From NCBI GenBank assembly GCA_951812525.1, contig OX638316.1, forward strand, positions 2,784,506 through 2,848,505: a stretch of DNA of 64,000 nucleotides, in the 5' to 3' direction. The number at the start of each line of letters is the position of its first letter. The stretch's first letter is position 1. The stretch is from an uncultured Poribacteria bacterium. Its GTDB lineage: Bacteria; Poribacteria; WGA-4E; WGA-3G. This document shows, piece by piece, positions 1 to 9,528 of the stretch. Made by a program: the position numbers and the translations under genes. The notes under the pieces are model-generated. The model made no database searches and was not told where the DNA came from. It saw only the letters and a program-made list of their open reading frames with translations.

Positions 1-1119
1 AACATCTACTATCAGATGTATCGCATCACCAAGTTGCACGGCATAAAGACGAGTCGAGAGCCGTTGGAATACCTCGAACTCGCCTATCACACCGCATTCG
101 CCTCTTACCAAGACTCCACCTACGAGAGCGTCTACGAAACCAAGAATTACATCGACTACCACCGCGGCAACATGTCCAAAACCCATGCACCAATGGGTTC
201 ACCGATTCTGGCATACCTTCTGAGATCGCTGAAAACGGAAGGCATGCATGCTGAATACCGAGCACTCTTGGATGCCATTAAAGGCTGCCTCCCATTTTTC
301 CTGGAGGAGGAATATCCCTTCGCATCGGAGTATTGTTTCGATCACGCCTCGAAAGCAGCGTTATATTACTTAGCCCAAGTCGCAGACGACGAATCCCTGA
401 AAAAACGCACTGTACAGTCAATCCTCGCCAGCCGCGACGCAACCCCGATGTGGTTTTCTTATTGCACGAACATGCGATATATCGGGTGTTATCCGACACC
501 CCTGATGGCGCGTCCGCTCTTCGACAGATACGAGCAGACAGGGGATCTCCACTACTTACAGAAAGCCTATGGTGCGACCTTAGCCGTCTGGAGTTGTGTT
601 GATCCCTCGGGCAAGGGGTACAATGGCAGAGAGTGGCGGTTCAATCCACCGGAAAAAGGTTCACCCGAATACAACTACTACCGGAACGGCTGTTTCTCTG
701 GCGAAGTCGGCATGGGACTCTATGGCAACCTGAGCATGCTAAAATCCTACCTCGTCCAAGACCCAGATTTCGGACTTATCGGCTATGGATGTGCTGTCTC
801 TGAAACACTGGACGATTACACCCTCATTCCACAAGACGGCTTAGGTGTCAGAGCTGCCTTCGTCCCGCTCGGAGTGTCGTTAGAGATAGTAAAGGCTTGC
901 ATTGAGAAAGTGACCCTCACAAAAGACCTTCGGCGATTAGAGTTAGTTTTATCAAAACCCACCAAACACGCCGATTGTGCCCATATCTCAATCCGCGGCA
1001 TGCCACCTGGAACGTACCAATGCACCGCGGGCAAGATCAAATATCACAAGCAGCTTGAATGGGACATCCCCTATCCGAAAGGGCAAAAGCCTCTCACCGT
1101 AACCCTAACCCTTTCCTAA
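1..1119 (+). CDS. C-terminal part of a large unrecognised protein, possibly carbohydrate-active
   Basis: The reading frame is already open at base 1, so this is the 3' part of a longer gene; the ATG at 16 is internal. The visible 372 residues are rich in aromatic and charged residues (NYIDYHRG, EYNYYRNG, YGCAVSE). The first two thirds look like helical repeats of an alpha/alpha toroid, the last 80 residues like a beta domain ending in a basic strand. I do not recognise catalytic residues. The composition recalls DUF5695-type proteins and alpha/alpha-barrel glycosidases, but that is a guess. The gene is followed by a repeat-rich spacer and no clear terminator. Confidence 0.45.
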   Translation, partial: NIYYQMYRITKLHGIKTSREPLEYLELAYHTAFASYQDSTYESVYETKNYIDYHRGNMSKTHAPMGSPILAYLLRSLKTEGMHAEYRALLDAIKGCLPFFLEEEYPFASEYCFDHASKAALYYLAQVADDESLKKRTVQSILASRDATPMWFSYCTNMRYIGCYPTPLMARPLFDRYEQTGDLHYLQKAYGATLAVWSCVDPSGKGYNGREWRFNPPEKGSPEYNYYRNGCFSGEVGMGLYGNLSMLKSYLVQDPDFGLIGYGCAVSETLDDYTLIPQDGLGVRAAFVPLGVSLEIVKACIEKVTLTKDLRRLELVLSKPTKHADCAHISIRGMPPGTYQCTAGKIKYHKQLEWDIPYPKGQKPLTVTLTLS

Positions 1120-1124
1120 TCTCA

Positions 1125-1380
1125 GTAGGTGCGGTTTTCAACTGCACCAGTCCTCTCTAACAAGCAAACTACACTAAATCTCCCGTAGGTTGGGTAGAGC
1201 ATAGCGAAACCCAACTTCATACCACGGACGTTGGCACAGAGGAGATTCCAAAATCTGCGCAATCTGCGCAATCCGTGTAATCCGTGATTCAGACAATCCA
1301 CCAACCGCCAACTTCCAATCGCGACACATTTTGATTGGCAACTGTGAAACAAACCTGCTATACTTATCTGTAAGATTCAA
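1125..1380. repeat. Cluster of dispersed intergenic elements
   Basis: This spacer holds two hairpins of the GTAGG family: 1125-1148 (arms TGCGGTT and AACTGCA) and 1185-1215 (arms TTGGGT and ACCCAA). A third element at 1252-1323, containing CTGCGCAATCCGTGTAATCC and CAACCGCCAACTTCCAATCG, recurs near 2973, 7711, 11653 (inverted) and 45541. No coding potential is convincing here. Confidence 0.7.
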
Positions 1381-1394
1381 ATTAAAAATCTACA

Positions 1395-2252
1395 ATGCGC
1401 AACACCAAACTCGAACCCCGCACAAAAATCCTGATGATGCTCATTGCAGGATGCCTCGTCATCCTGCTGGATAGCCCAACAGCACTGCTCGTCTGTTTCC
1501 TCGGTAGCCTCGCACTGATTGCCCTATCCGTACCAACGTGGCGACAGATCGGACTCCTCTGCACCTTCCTCTTTTTCACGACGTGGGGCTTAGTCTACAG
1601 TCAAGCGATCTTCTATAACGAATTCCCACGCACCGTGCTATTCACGCTCGTGCCTGCTGATCTACCCCTCATCGGGAAGATGACGGGCGGTATCCGCGTC
1701 TACCGAGAAGGCTTATTTCACGGGATCGTTCAATCTCTCCGTTTCAACACCACCCTCGTCATCGGGTGTTTCATCGTCTGGACAACGCAACCCCGCGATC
1801 TCCTCCTCGCTCTGACCCAGCTACGCGTGCCAGCCACACTCGCTTTTATGGTAACAACGGCACTGCATTTCATCCCAGTCATTGCCAATGAAGCGGCGAC
1901 TGTGTTCCGCTCTCAACGATTGAGAGGCTTCCGCTATCTTAGACTCAATCTACTCGCTACCTGTCGTGGTATACTCAACAGTTTTCGGCCAATCTTAGCA
2001 GGCAATATCCGGCACGCGACGCACCTCAGCGAATCCGTTGAAAGTCGGGGATTCTCACCAGAGGCATCAATAAACCGGACCTCACTAAGAACGTTGAAGA
2101 TGGGAGCGTGGGATTTCAGCCTACTCGCCGGACTATTTGCCTGTCTAATCAGTATCATCGGGTTGAAGCTCCTCTATTTCTGCTACGCCAACGGTATCTA
2201 TTACGCATCGTGGTTGCGAAACGTCTACACCTTCACCCGCGAGATATTGTAA
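1395..2252 (+). CDS. ecfT: Energy-coupling factor transporter transmembrane protein EcfT
   Basis: This is the integral-membrane scaffold of an ECF vitamin or metal importer; EcfT couples ATPases EcfA/A' to a substrate-binding S subunit. The 285-residue protein has about five to six hydrophobic segments: two in residues 15-75, others near 110-160 and one at 235-265. The cytoplasmic coupling region holds two Arg-Gly motifs, QRLRGF near 175 and VESRGF near 215, matching the signature of EcfT coupling helices. Length is normal. No EcfA ATPase or S component lies nearby, so it may work with subunits encoded elsewhere. No ribosome site is evident before the ATG. The next gene is convergent. Confidence 0.85.
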   Translation: MRNTKLEPRTKILMMLIAGCLVILLDSPTALLVCFLGSLALIALSVPTWRQIGLLCTFLFFTTWGLVYSQAIFYNEFPRTVLFTLVPADLPLIGKMTGGIRVYREGLFHGIVQSLRFNTTLVIGCFIVWTTQPRDLLLALTQLRVPATLAFMVTTALHFIPVIANEAATVFRSQRLRGFRYLRLNLLATCRGILNSFRPILAGNIRHATHLSESVESRGFSPEASINRTSLRTLKMGAWDFSLLAGLFACLISIIGLKLLYFCYANGIYYASWLRNVYTFTREIL

Positions 2253-2257
2253 TTGCG

Positions 2258-2288
2258 AAAAAAAAATGCGCGATCCAAAGACCGCGCA
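2258..2288 (-). terminator. Rho-independent terminator of moaB
   Basis: Read on the minus strand, the stem TGCGCG/CGCGCA (2288-2283 with 2272-2267) is followed directly by nine T residues (2266-2258). It sits 22 bases beyond the moaB stop and between convergent genes. Confidence 0.8.
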
Positions 2289-2310
2289 AACACAGAAGCT
2301 TCATCGTTGT

Positions 2311-2832
2311 TTAGCGTCCAACCTCCCACGCCAAATGCTGTAACTCCGGTCCAATCAGTTTTTCCCACGCCAATTGCACAGCAGCCGTTGATCCCGGCGT
2401 AGAGATAACCACTTTCCCGCGATAAACGCCAGCGGTCGCTCTCGATAACATTGCTGCTGCACCGACCTGATCATAACTGAACATCCGAAAAAGTTCCCCA
2501 AATCCAGGTAGTGTCTTTTCCAACTTGCGAATGAGAATATCAAACGTGGTGTCCCGCGGAGCAATGCCAGTACCACCGTTGAAAAGGATAACCTGCGCGT
2601 CGCTTTCCGCCATTTTATCCAATACAGAAGCCACTTGGTCAGGTTCATCTTTTATAATTTGATAAGCAACGACGCTATTCCCCTCTGCAGCGAGCTGTTC
2701 ACGTAAAAATACAGCGTTTTGGTCTGTTTCAGGGGTCCGTGTATCGCTAACAGTGACAATAGCGACAGCGACAGGTCCCTCTTCAGTTGCCATTTCTCGA
2801 TGTTGTTGTGTACTTGTAGAAGTTGTTGACAT
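2311..2832 (-). CDS. moaB: Molybdenum cofactor biosynthesis protein MoaB
   Basis: A MoaB/Mog-fold protein of about 173 residues, which adenylylates molybdopterin in molybdenum cofactor synthesis in the cytoplasm. Visible signatures are VSDTR near the N-terminus, the substrate-loop motif [12 protein letters not shown] in the middle, and STPGSTAAV near the C-terminus. Two starts are possible. ATG at 2844 directly abuts the AAGGAG site (2850-2845), so no spacing is left; ATG at 2832 lies 12 bases from it, slightly far but more workable, and is chosen here. No other moa/moe genes are in the window. Confidence 0.88.
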   Translation of the reverse strand: MSTTSTSTQQHREMATEEGPVAVAIVTVSDTRTPETDQNAVFLREQLAAEGNSVVAYQIIKDEPDQVASVLDKMAESDAQVILFNGGTGIAPRDTTFDILIRKLEKTLPGFGELFRMFSYDQVGAAAMLSRATAGVYRGKVVISTPGSTAAVQLAWEKLIGPELQHLAWEVGR

Positions 2833-2924
2833 TCGTGGTGTCATCTCCTTTTGATTATTTCTAATATACCTAACTCACTAATAAACCTTTTTTACACCAT
2901 TGGATGCTTTTAAGTTCGTTTCTC

Positions 2925-3043
2925 GTAGGTTGGGTTGAAACCCAACACTTTACTAAAGGTTTGGATACTCCAGAACCCCAGAATCCGCGCCATCTGTGTA
3001 ATTCGAGATTTGCGGCGTACTCGACCAAATGCGACGTGCATTT
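2925..3043. repeat. Intergenic hairpin and a dispersed 39-bp element
   Basis: 2925-2946 is a compact GTAGG hairpin (TTGGGTT/AACCCAA, loop of two). 3005-3043 contains TACTCGACCAAATGCGA and is nearly identical to 21402-21441; it can form AAATGC/GCATTT arms. Confidence 0.7.
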
Positions 3044-3105
3044 AGACAGCCATCCGCCGGATGCCTCACGCGCATTCGGCGTTGATTCTCCCCAATCGCC
3101 AATTA

Positions 3106-5316
3106 CTACTGATTCGGATACGCCTCACTAAGATGTTTCGGCATCGTAAAGAAACGTCCACCCGTCCTTTCAGCGAGAGTCTTCTGAAAATCCGTAGGAC
3201 CCGGATGTCCGATAACATACGCACGGATACCCATCGACTGACATAAGTTAAGCGCACGTTCGGCTGGATATTTTCCTGTTGTCGGTTCGTCTGTCAGAAT
3301 AAGTAAGAATCGGCTTGCATACGGACTGAATTTCACTTTCGGAACACCTTCCACGATTGCGTCAATAAGCTGTTCGTCACCACCAAACGGGTCTTCCATG
3401 AAACTTTCCAACATCGACTCGTTAAGTGGCATCTGTGTCACAACCGCACCGTTGATGACCCTGATCGCATCTTTCGCCTCTGCGAAACGGATAAGCCCGA
3501 TTCGATACTGAATCGGTAGAATGTCCAATCTTCCAATCAGCGTGCTTAAACCCATCATAATTACTTGAGACTTACCACCCATACTCCGACTATAATCGAG
3601 CATGACAACAATATCCACAGCCGGTTCGTATCCCTTTACCGCCCGATCAGGGGATGCCCTGAGTGCTGCCCCATCGTAAATATTCAACCGATTATTTTCA
3701 CTCCGGACGGTGAACATACGCCGCCGGTTCGGATCGTTTATGAGCCACCTGCTACCCCGCTGTTGCGTCATAGCAGTGAGGTTTGTAGAGGCGTTCCAAC
3801 TTTCTGGGTAGATACCGGCGTAAACGTTCAACTTATTGTCCTCTTTTCGGATCGTGTAGATGCGTCCGTTTACATAGTCTGTGATCACCCACAAGTCGCC
3901 TTTCTGTTTCTCCCAGACCGTTGCGCTCCCAAATAGGTTACCAGCACCCGGTAAACTGACCCCATTTCGTTTGAATTCGGTTTGCAACTTCTTGATGGGC
4001 ACATCGCCATCTTCAAGCAACACTTCAAACTGAGACTCCATGCTAAACATCAATTTTCCACTATTGCGGCGGATGTCGGTGACAATGTCTTTAAACACTT
4101 TCAGGAACGCTTGGTTGGCAACACGAGAACTCGGAAGTGTCGTCGCACTCCCAATGTTTCCCGGAATCAGCTGCCACAGTCCACCCGTCATTTCTGCCAA
4201 CCGCTGCTGAAACGGCTCTGTATGCCCAAGTACATTGACCCGAATCTCCTCAAGTTGATACCGCTCGATAACCTTCTTACGCATCGTTGTATAAGCGTCT
4301 GCTTTTCTCAAATGGGTTGATGCTGGCTCGTCGGTCACGAGGACGAGATATTTATCTGCATCAGCATGGAAGGCGATATAATTCGGTGTATCTGTCAGCG
4401 CATCAAGGGCGTGTTCATTGCCGCTAAGTGTGACTTTTTGCATCCGTCTGCGCAGCATACCGACCTCCGGTAACAGAGAGCGAATTTCGAGACGTTGACC
4501 TTCGCTCCGGACGCTGAATTCGGACATACCGAGGTGATACTCCAAGCCGACGAAATCGAATTCATCCGTCATGGCGTACAGATTTGCCGCTACTTTCTGA
4601 ATATTGTCACGCATACTCGCGCTGGTATCCAGTACGAACACGACATTCACTTTATCCAATTGCCGTGTGCCGATGACATGGTCGGCGATACGTTTGAGTG
4701 CTTTAGCAAACGGATCGGTAGGTCCCTTACCACTGCCTTCCGCGGTGTCGTCGCCGTCACCATCCCCTATTGTTCCGATTTCAGAAACACCCGTAGATTC
4801 AAGCCTGTGGAATCCACCACCGCCTTCACCCTGAACGCGTTGCCGTAAACTATCCACACCCGCACCTGGGGTCGTTTCAAACGGGCTCGCTACCGATTCA
4901 GCGATCGGTGTCGCACGGCTATTGTACCGTTCCGCATCTGTCGTTACATCCGGAAGTTTCGTCTCAGTGTCCGATACAGATTTCGTCGCGCTATGCAGAA
5001 GTTCTTCCTCCGACGGACGAAGTGTTTCATCTATTAAATTGGCGGAAGCCAGCAAATCTAAATGCCGTTGGTTCGCATCGGTAGAAGAATCCGTACGCTT
5101 CGGGATCAAAATTTCCTTAGGTGGGGGCGGTTTGAGGGCGCGCCGCTGTTCTCGAAATACTTTCTGATTGATAAGTTCCACCGCCAATGCATCTTCATTA
5201 CCGATTTGTCTGTCCGCATAGAAAGAGAACATAAAAACTATAGCGAAAGTCAGATGGACGATACCGGCAAAAAGCAACGCGCGCATTGAGCGCTGTCGTC
5301 TACGAGAACGATTCAT
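3106..5316 (-). CDS. Envelope protein with two von Willebrand factor A domains and a TonB-like N-terminus
   Basis: The start at 5316 is chosen because GGAGA lies about 8 bases upstream; this gives 736 residues. Residues 1-30 are very basic (RSRRRQR) followed by one transmembrane segment, then a proline stretch (KPPPPKE), as in TonB-type envelope proteins. Two VWA domains follow, near 225-400 with MIDAS motif DTSAS and near 567-736 with DYSRS; both keep the later TDEP strand end. Between them two copies of a beta segment (pattern W-x-I-x-D near a YTIR/FTVR strand and LNxY) resemble a duplicated blade. VWA domains bind partners through a metal ion. It is likely an inner-membrane-anchored periplasmic adhesin or assembly factor; the partner is unknown. 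It is followed 63 bases upstream on the same strand by the TolB-like gene and may be cotranscribed with it. Confidence 0.75.
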   Translation of the reverse strand: MNRSRRRQRSMRALLFAGIVHLTFAIVFMFSFYADRQIGNEDALAVELINQKVFREQRRALKPPPPKEILIPKRTDSSTDANQRHLDLLASANLIDETLRPSEEELLHSATKSVSDTETKLPDVTTDAERYNSRATPIAESVASPFETTPGAGVDSLRQRVQGEGGGGFHRLESTGVSEIGTIGDGDGDDTAEGSGKGPTDPFAKALKRIADHVIGTRQLDKVNVVFVLDTSASMRDNIQKVAANLYAMTDEFDFVGLEYHLGMSEFSVRSEGQRLEIRSLLPEVGMLRRRMQKVTLSGNEHALDALTDTPNYIAFHADADKYLVLVTDEPASTHLRKADAYTTMRKKVIERYQLEEIRVNVLGHTEPFQQRLAEMTGGLWQLIPGNIGSATTLPSSRVANQAFLKVFKDIVTDIRRNSGKLMFSMESQFEVLLEDGDVPIKKLQTEFKRNGVSLPGAGNLFGSATVWEKQKGDLWVITDYVNGRIYTIRKEDNKLNVYAGIYPESWNASTNLTAMTQQRGSRWLINDPNRRRMFTVRSENNRLNIYDGAALRASPDRAVKGYEPAVDIVVMLDYSRSMGGKSQVIMMGLSTLIGRLDILPIQYRIGLIRFAEAKDAIRVINGAVVTQMPLNESMLESFMEDPFGGDEQLIDAIVEGVPKVKFSPYASRFLLILTDEPTTGKYPAERALNLCQSMGIRAYVIGHPGPTDFQKTLAERTGGRFFTMPKHLSEAYPNQ

Positions 5317-5379
5317 AATATTTTCTCCATTTTGATATAACACTGCTTACCACTTGATTCCCATCTGTACCGTTGGACC

Positions 5380-6378
5380 TTATTTCTTTTTCACTTCTCC
5401 CCATGTCGTCGTTAGCAGCTCTGGTTTCGGTTCAACCGGCAACGCATACGCCGGATCAAACCAATCCCCTCCAGAATTCCATCCAATATGTGTCAATTGG
5501 GTTTGAATGCCGCTATTTACATCGAGTTTGAAGATCTGTCGTCCACCATTCGTTCCCTGCGTGTACAGGACATTCTCACCATTTGGCGATAACGCTGGTG
5601 CCCATGCATAGGGACCGGCTTCCTCAATAAGCTGTTGGAGACCGGTGCTGTCCCGGTTTATCATATAGATTGTCTCTTTATCCTGCCATGCATCCCACAC
5701 AGGTCTCTTTGCCTCAACAGGTGGTATCGGATTGTTATTCCAAGTAAAAACTAATTTGTCTCCGGCAGCAGACCAAGACGGCTGGCGTTGCCAAAACAGG
5801 GCTTTCTTGGGTAGGAGTTGTTCTTGCAGCCCTGTACGGACGTTGATTAGTGTAAGTCGCTCAGCTACACTGCAGGCAATTTCTGTCCCATCGGGTGACC
5901 ACGCCGGATAAGAGGCACCACCGGTGAGATTCGCCTCTTCTTGTTCTCCAACGGTTGCGATGTGGATAGTGGTCTTGAGCCTGTCCCAGTCTATAGATGT
6001 ATAAGCGATCTGTTTACCATCGGGCGACCATGTCGGACTTTTTCTATAAATTTTTGTTTTTCTTTTAAAGAAGCGTCGGACGTTCGATCCATCTGGGTCC
6101 ATTAGATACAAGTCTCGTATACCCCCACGGTCAGAGATGAAAAGAACTTTCTCGCCGGTTGGCGACCAAACAGCTTGCAGATCCTGCGCGCGATGCTGTG
6201 TGAGATTTACCTGTTCACTACCGTCCGGATTCATGATATAAACATCGTAATTGCCATTCCGTGAAGAATTAAACACGATTTTGGGGGTGGTCGGTGCTTC
6301 TGCGAAGAGGGGAGAAACACTCACATTCAGTGCCAACAGGGTAGTTATGAGGAAAACTAACAATCGCAATATTTTCAT
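5380..6378 (-). CDS. Secreted TolB-like beta-propeller (PD40) protein with TTWG C-terminal tail
   Basis: Start 6378 gives a clean signal peptide (MKILRLLVFL then a hydrophobic run ending at LFAEA) and a GAGGGA ribosome site; the open frame extends upstream without any such signal. The mature part consists of PD40/TolB propeller blades with the repeating cores SPTGEKVLF, SPDGKQIAY, SPDGTEIAC and SPNGENVLY and the WNxxRNGNYDVYIMNPDG-type blade starts. The 332-residue protein ends in VEPKPELLTTTWGEVKKK, a diverged copy of the tail shared by seven secreted proteins here. Function is probably binding or scaffolding in the periplasm or cell surface; no enzyme residues are seen. Confidence 0.82.
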   Translation of the reverse strand: MKILRLLVFLITTLLALNVSVSPLFAEAPTTPKIVFNSSRNGNYDVYIMNPDGSEQVNLTQHRAQDLQAVWSPTGEKVLFISDRGGIRDLYLMDPDGSNVRRFFKRKTKIYRKSPTWSPDGKQIAYTSIDWDRLKTTIHIATVGEQEEANLTGGASYPAWSPDGTEIACSVAERLTLINVRTGLQEQLLPKKALFWQRQPSWSAAGDKLVFTWNNNPIPPVEAKRPVWDAWQDKETIYMINRDSTGLQQLIEEAGPYAWAPALSPNGENVLYTQGTNGGRQIFKLDVNSGIQTQLTHIGWNSGGDWFDPAYALPVEPKPELLTTTWGEVKKK

Positions 6379-6837
6379 AAAACATTCCCTCAACGAATGA
6401 AACGTGTTTCCATGGTAATGTGGAGAGAGGGTAATAGGTGTTTTCTTGGGATTCAGATTATTATACCATAGGAAAGCGGAATAGATCAAATTAAAGTTGA
6501 CAAGTTCTTTGCGTAATGTTATACTTTTAAAAAATTTTTCACCTGATGCACTTTTTTCTTGCAATTCATAGTAAAAAAGTGCTATAATCTATTACTGTGG
6601 TTCTATCGTTTTCTCGAGGTGACGTATACTATCTCGCAAAAAATAAAAAAAGAATCACACAGCTGGCGGAAACCGACATCGGTTTACCGGTGGAAAGTCA
6701 GCATTAAAATACGTGATTGCACGCAGTACTGCTATCACCGAAAGTAAAATTTGACGAGGCGAAGAGGCTTTGGGAAGCGCGCTTCTTACTCAAAAACTCT
6801 CAACCTTGTGTCCATTGAAGAAGGAGATTTCATAGCT
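6379..6837. other. Divergent intergenic region with promoter and long leader
   Basis: This 459-base gap carries no credible gene. A promoter at 6559-6588 faces right and implies a leader of roughly 240 bases before the ATG at 6838. The leader contains a hairpin AAACCG-ACAT-CGGTTT (6670-6685) enclosed by GCTG/CAGC (6662-6665, 6699-6702), and a GC-rich AAGCGCGCTT palindrome near 6776-6785. I could not match it to a known riboswitch. Confidence 0.55.
6559..6588 (+). promoter_or_regulatory. Sigma70-type promoter for the 6838 gene
   Basis: TTGCAA (6559-6564), 18-base spacer, TATAAT (6583-6588). The predicted transcript start is near 6595. Confidence 0.65.
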
Positions 6838-7560
6838 ATGAAAAAATTCACAATCTTTATCACACTTGCTTGTGTTGTCATGATTACGCCGATGGCACTC
6901 GCGCAAAATTGGCAACCAGCGGGTGATAACTGGATTGCAAAATGGTGGGGACTCGATCTGGTAACGGAGACCGGTGGTTTTAACACATCAGCCGGAATTG
7001 ACTACCTCGCAGAAGGCAGCGGCGGTTTGATTTCAAATGCCTCCGTTTCCACACGCGACGGTGCTGGAAAAACAGCGAATGCCATCGTTAATCTGCCAGA
7101 CAATGGTGGTGCACTCGCTTGGTCCATCGTCGACATTAATGTTGCAGACCAACTCAATATGTCCACAAGCCACGGTCATCCTGATGCAAGAGACATCACC
7201 TGGCACGGCATCATTGCCATCATTTCACCCGATGAACGTACAACAACAATGCACCCCGCCCATGATGATTATGCGCAGATCTGGATCAACGGGGAGCAGG
7301 TCTATGACAATTCCGCGTGGACAGGCGGTGCTCAGGAAGTCACAACGCCAACCGAGATTAATCTCAAGCAAGGCGAAAACTTCTTGCACTTCAAATGTGG
7401 TGAATCCGGCGGCGCAGATTACGTCAACCTCCACTTTGAAGCCACTGACACCGATCTTCTCATCGCACCGACGACGGATAACCTCTTCTTGGATATCCTA
7501 ACACCCGTCGAACCGCAAGGGAAGCTGGCAACCCAGTGGGCAGACCTCAAGCGGAAGTAG
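6838..7560 (+). CDS. Secreted protein of unknown fold with TQWADLK C-terminal tail
   Basis: The ATG at 6838 follows AAGGAG (6821-6826) and begins a textbook signal peptide (MKKFTIFITLACVVM, cleavage after ALAQ). The mature part, about 215 residues, looks all-beta: WNxxGDNW and WWGLDL early, then AQIWINGEQVYDNSAW and GENFLHFKCGE, which resemble a carbohydrate-binding jelly roll such as a galactose-binding-like or PA14-like domain. It closes with VEPQGKLATQWADLKRK, one of the seven shared tails. It is monocistronic, with its own promoter and terminator. Its start context (ATAGCTATGAAAAAA) is nearly the same as that of the tail-bearing gene at 29625. Confidence 0.75.
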   Translation: MKKFTIFITLACVVMITPMALAQNWQPAGDNWIAKWWGLDLVTETGGFNTSAGIDYLAEGSGGLISNASVSTRDGAGKTANAIVNLPDNGGALAWSIVDINVADQLNMSTSHGHPDARDITWHGIIAIISPDERTTTMHPAHDDYAQIWINGEQVYDNSAWTGGAQEVTTPTEINLKQGENFLHFKCGESGGADYVNLHFEATDTDLLIAPTTDNLFLDILTPVEPQGKLATQWADLKRK

Positions 7561-7573
7561 TAATTTTATTCGT

Positions 7574-7612
7574 AAAAAACCCGTATCCTAACCAGGGTAC
7601 GGGTTTTTTATT
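7574..7612 (+). terminator. Rho-independent terminator
   Basis: AACCCGTA/TACGGGTT arms (7578-7585 and 7598-7605) with a 12-base loop are flanked by A and T tracts, 14 bases after the stop. It may also act on the minus strand. Confidence 0.85.
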
Positions 7613-7634
7613 TAAGGCTATTTATAGTGAGTCC

Positions 7635-7785
7635 GTAGGTTGGGTTGAGCGGAGCGAAACCCAACACTACATCTAACGCTCGTAATAGGACAAATTCATT
7701 ACCCGTTAACTATCTAATCCTGTAAATCCTGATTTAGACAACCCACCATCAACACTGGTCGCCAACTGCCAATTGCCAATCGCTA
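7635..7785. repeat. GTAGG hairpin and CAACTGCCAATTGCCAATCGC-type element
   Basis: 7635-7665 carries the arms TTGGGTT and AACCCAA around GAGCGGAGCGA. 7711-7783 repeats the element also seen near 1255, 11653 and 45541 (ATCCTGTAAATCCTGATT followed by GCCAATTGCCAATCGC). Confidence 0.7.
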
Positions 7786-7787
7786 TC

Positions 7788-9446
7788 CTATTCCGGCTCC
7801 ACAATTGTCAAATTCTGATTGACAGATACACCTTCCAATTCCTGTATCGTTCCGTTCTGCCAAACCACAGTAATCTTCTCAACCCGTTGATGTGCATCTA
7901 AGCCGAACAACAGTCGCGTATCGCTTCCCGATGCATAACTTGAACCGCTCTTCACCTCTCTAATCTGGGTCAAACCACCGGCTACAAGTCGCACCTTCGA
8001 ACCAATTCCATCACGATTACTCCGTGTACCGACCAGTTTAATCCCCAACCAATTTTTCAGGTTCCCGCCATCGTTCCGAAGCAGCACAGCGCGTTGATTG
8101 GAATTCATGATAACAATGTCACTATCACCATCGTTATCGTAGTCAGCAGTGGCAGCCGCTCTACCAACGAGCGGTACTGCGAAGTAAGTCCCCGCGCTTT
8201 CCGAAACATCCGTGTAACGACCATCCCCCTTGTTTCGCAACATCTGATCGCGCTGCGCGAAGGTGTCATGGTCCGTCAAGATTCCGATAACATCTTGTGG
8301 ATGACCGTTTGCGCAAAACACGTCCAAGTGTCCATCATTATCGTAATCTACAAAGAGCGGACTGAAACCGACGAACGGCAGTGTCGGCTGTCCCAACCCA
8401 CTATCCGCCGTTGCATCCACAAAGAAAAGACCTTCCTCGTTCTTATAGAGGGTCGCCTTCTCAGAGTTCGCAACGATGAAATCAAACCATCCATCTCCAT
8501 TATAGTCGCCTGCGTCCACACCCATAGAACCTTCGGCGACACCCGCTTCATCATACCCCACACCGATAAATAGACTTTCATCCGTAAAGGTGCCGTCCCC
8601 ATTGTTATGATACAGGAAATTGCGGTTGGTATCATTAGCAACGTAAACATCAGGGAACCCATCGTTATCGTAATCACAAGCAACGGCTGCCATACCTCTG
8701 CCTTCGCTCGGATTTGTCACACCCGCCGCTTCCGCGATATTGGTAAAGGTGCCGTCCCCATTGTTCCGGTAAAGCACATCCGCCGTTCCCTTGTAACTGC
8801 GTGGATGTCCATAACCAACAATACCTTTATAGGTCGTTATCGGCATTGACAACTCATACACAAGGTAGTTGACAACAAAAATATCCAGATCGCCATCCAC
8901 ATCGAAATCGAGATAGACGGCTGCGATACCCCAAAGGGCGTTATCAATCCCCGCAGCTTCAGTGATGTCGGTAAAAGTCCCGTCCCCGTTATTTCGGTAG
9001 AGTATATCGTTTCCAAAATTTGCGACGTAGAGATCCGCATCACCATCGTTATCAATATCTCCTGCGGAAGCCGCCATCCCATAACCTGTGTCCCCTGTGC
9101 CTGACATCTCAGTAACATCTGTAAAGCGTCCATACCCTTCATTCCGATATAGGGCATTTCCGAGTTTCGCCTGCTCCGGGTCTGCCTTTTCTTCTGGAAC
9201 ATTACCACTGTTAACGAAATAAAGATCCGCATCACCATCAGTGTCGTAATCAAAGAAAACGACACCGGATCCCATCGTTTCAATAATATGCTTATGTTCA
9301 GTTTTACCGTTGTTGTGTCTGAATTGGATGCCAGCTTCTGCAGTGACATCCACAAAGGTAGCGGATTGTGCGGCAGCACTGCCTATGCTTAGCAAGAGAA
9401 GTGTGAGTATCTGTAAAAGCGGCTTGGGTGCCTGATTTTTGTGCAT
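7788..9446 (-). CDS. Secreted FG-GAP/VCBS repeat protein with ASPIC/UnbV C-terminal domain
   Basis: A CRTAC1-like protein of 552 residues. A signal peptide ends near residue 27 (GSAAAQ). Residues 30-440 form a seven-bladed FG-GAP/VCBS propeller with calcium-loop motifs such as DYDTDGDADLYF, DIDNDGDADLYV, DYDNDGFPDVYV, DYNGDGWFDFIV and DYDNDGDSDIVI, each next to a NNGDGTFTD strand. Residues 465-552 are the ASPIC/UnbV domain (GSKVRLVAGG, SGSSYASGSDTRLLFGLG-like region, VVWQNGTIQ). It is probably exported and binds calcium. It is the last gene of a minus-strand cluster after TPR and SUMF1 genes, with an 82-base gap. A paralogue sits at 33312-34994, also beside a TPR gene. It does not carry the TTWG tail. 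Confidence 0.9.
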   Translation of the reverse strand: MHKNQAPKPLLQILTLLLLSIGSAAAQSATFVDVTAEAGIQFRHNNGKTEHKHIIETMGSGVVFFDYDTDGDADLYFVNSGNVPEEKADPEQAKLGNALYRNEGYGRFTDVTEMSGTGDTGYGMAASAGDIDNDGDADLYVANFGNDILYRNNGDGTFTDITEAAGIDNALWGIAAVYLDFDVDGDLDIFVVNYLVYELSMPITTYKGIVGYGHPRSYKGTADVLYRNNGDGTFTNIAEAAGVTNPSEGRGMAAVACDYDNDGFPDVYVANDTNRNFLYHNNGDGTFTDESLFIGVGYDEAGVAEGSMGVDAGDYNGDGWFDFIVANSEKATLYKNEEGLFFVDATADSGLGQPTLPFVGFSPLFVDYDNDGHLDVFCANGHPQDVIGILTDHDTFAQRDQMLRNKGDGRYTDVSESAGTYFAVPLVGRAAATADYDNDGDSDIVIMNSNQRAVLLRNDGGNLKNWLGIKLVGTRSNRDGIGSKVRLVAGGLTQIREVKSGSSYASGSDTRLLFGLDAHQRVEKITVVWQNGTIQELEGVSVNQNLTIVEPE

Positions 9447-9528
9447 GTCTGAAACTAATTATTACCGACGAAGTAAAAGTATTTGTGCCGCTGTGTGAGA
9501 ATACCTTCTATTTTTCTCCACATCTAAC

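Noticed and set aside
8094-9379. Several long frames in other phases over the ASPIC gene
   Set aside because: They arise from the repetitive Asp/Asn-rich codons of the FG-GAP repeats.
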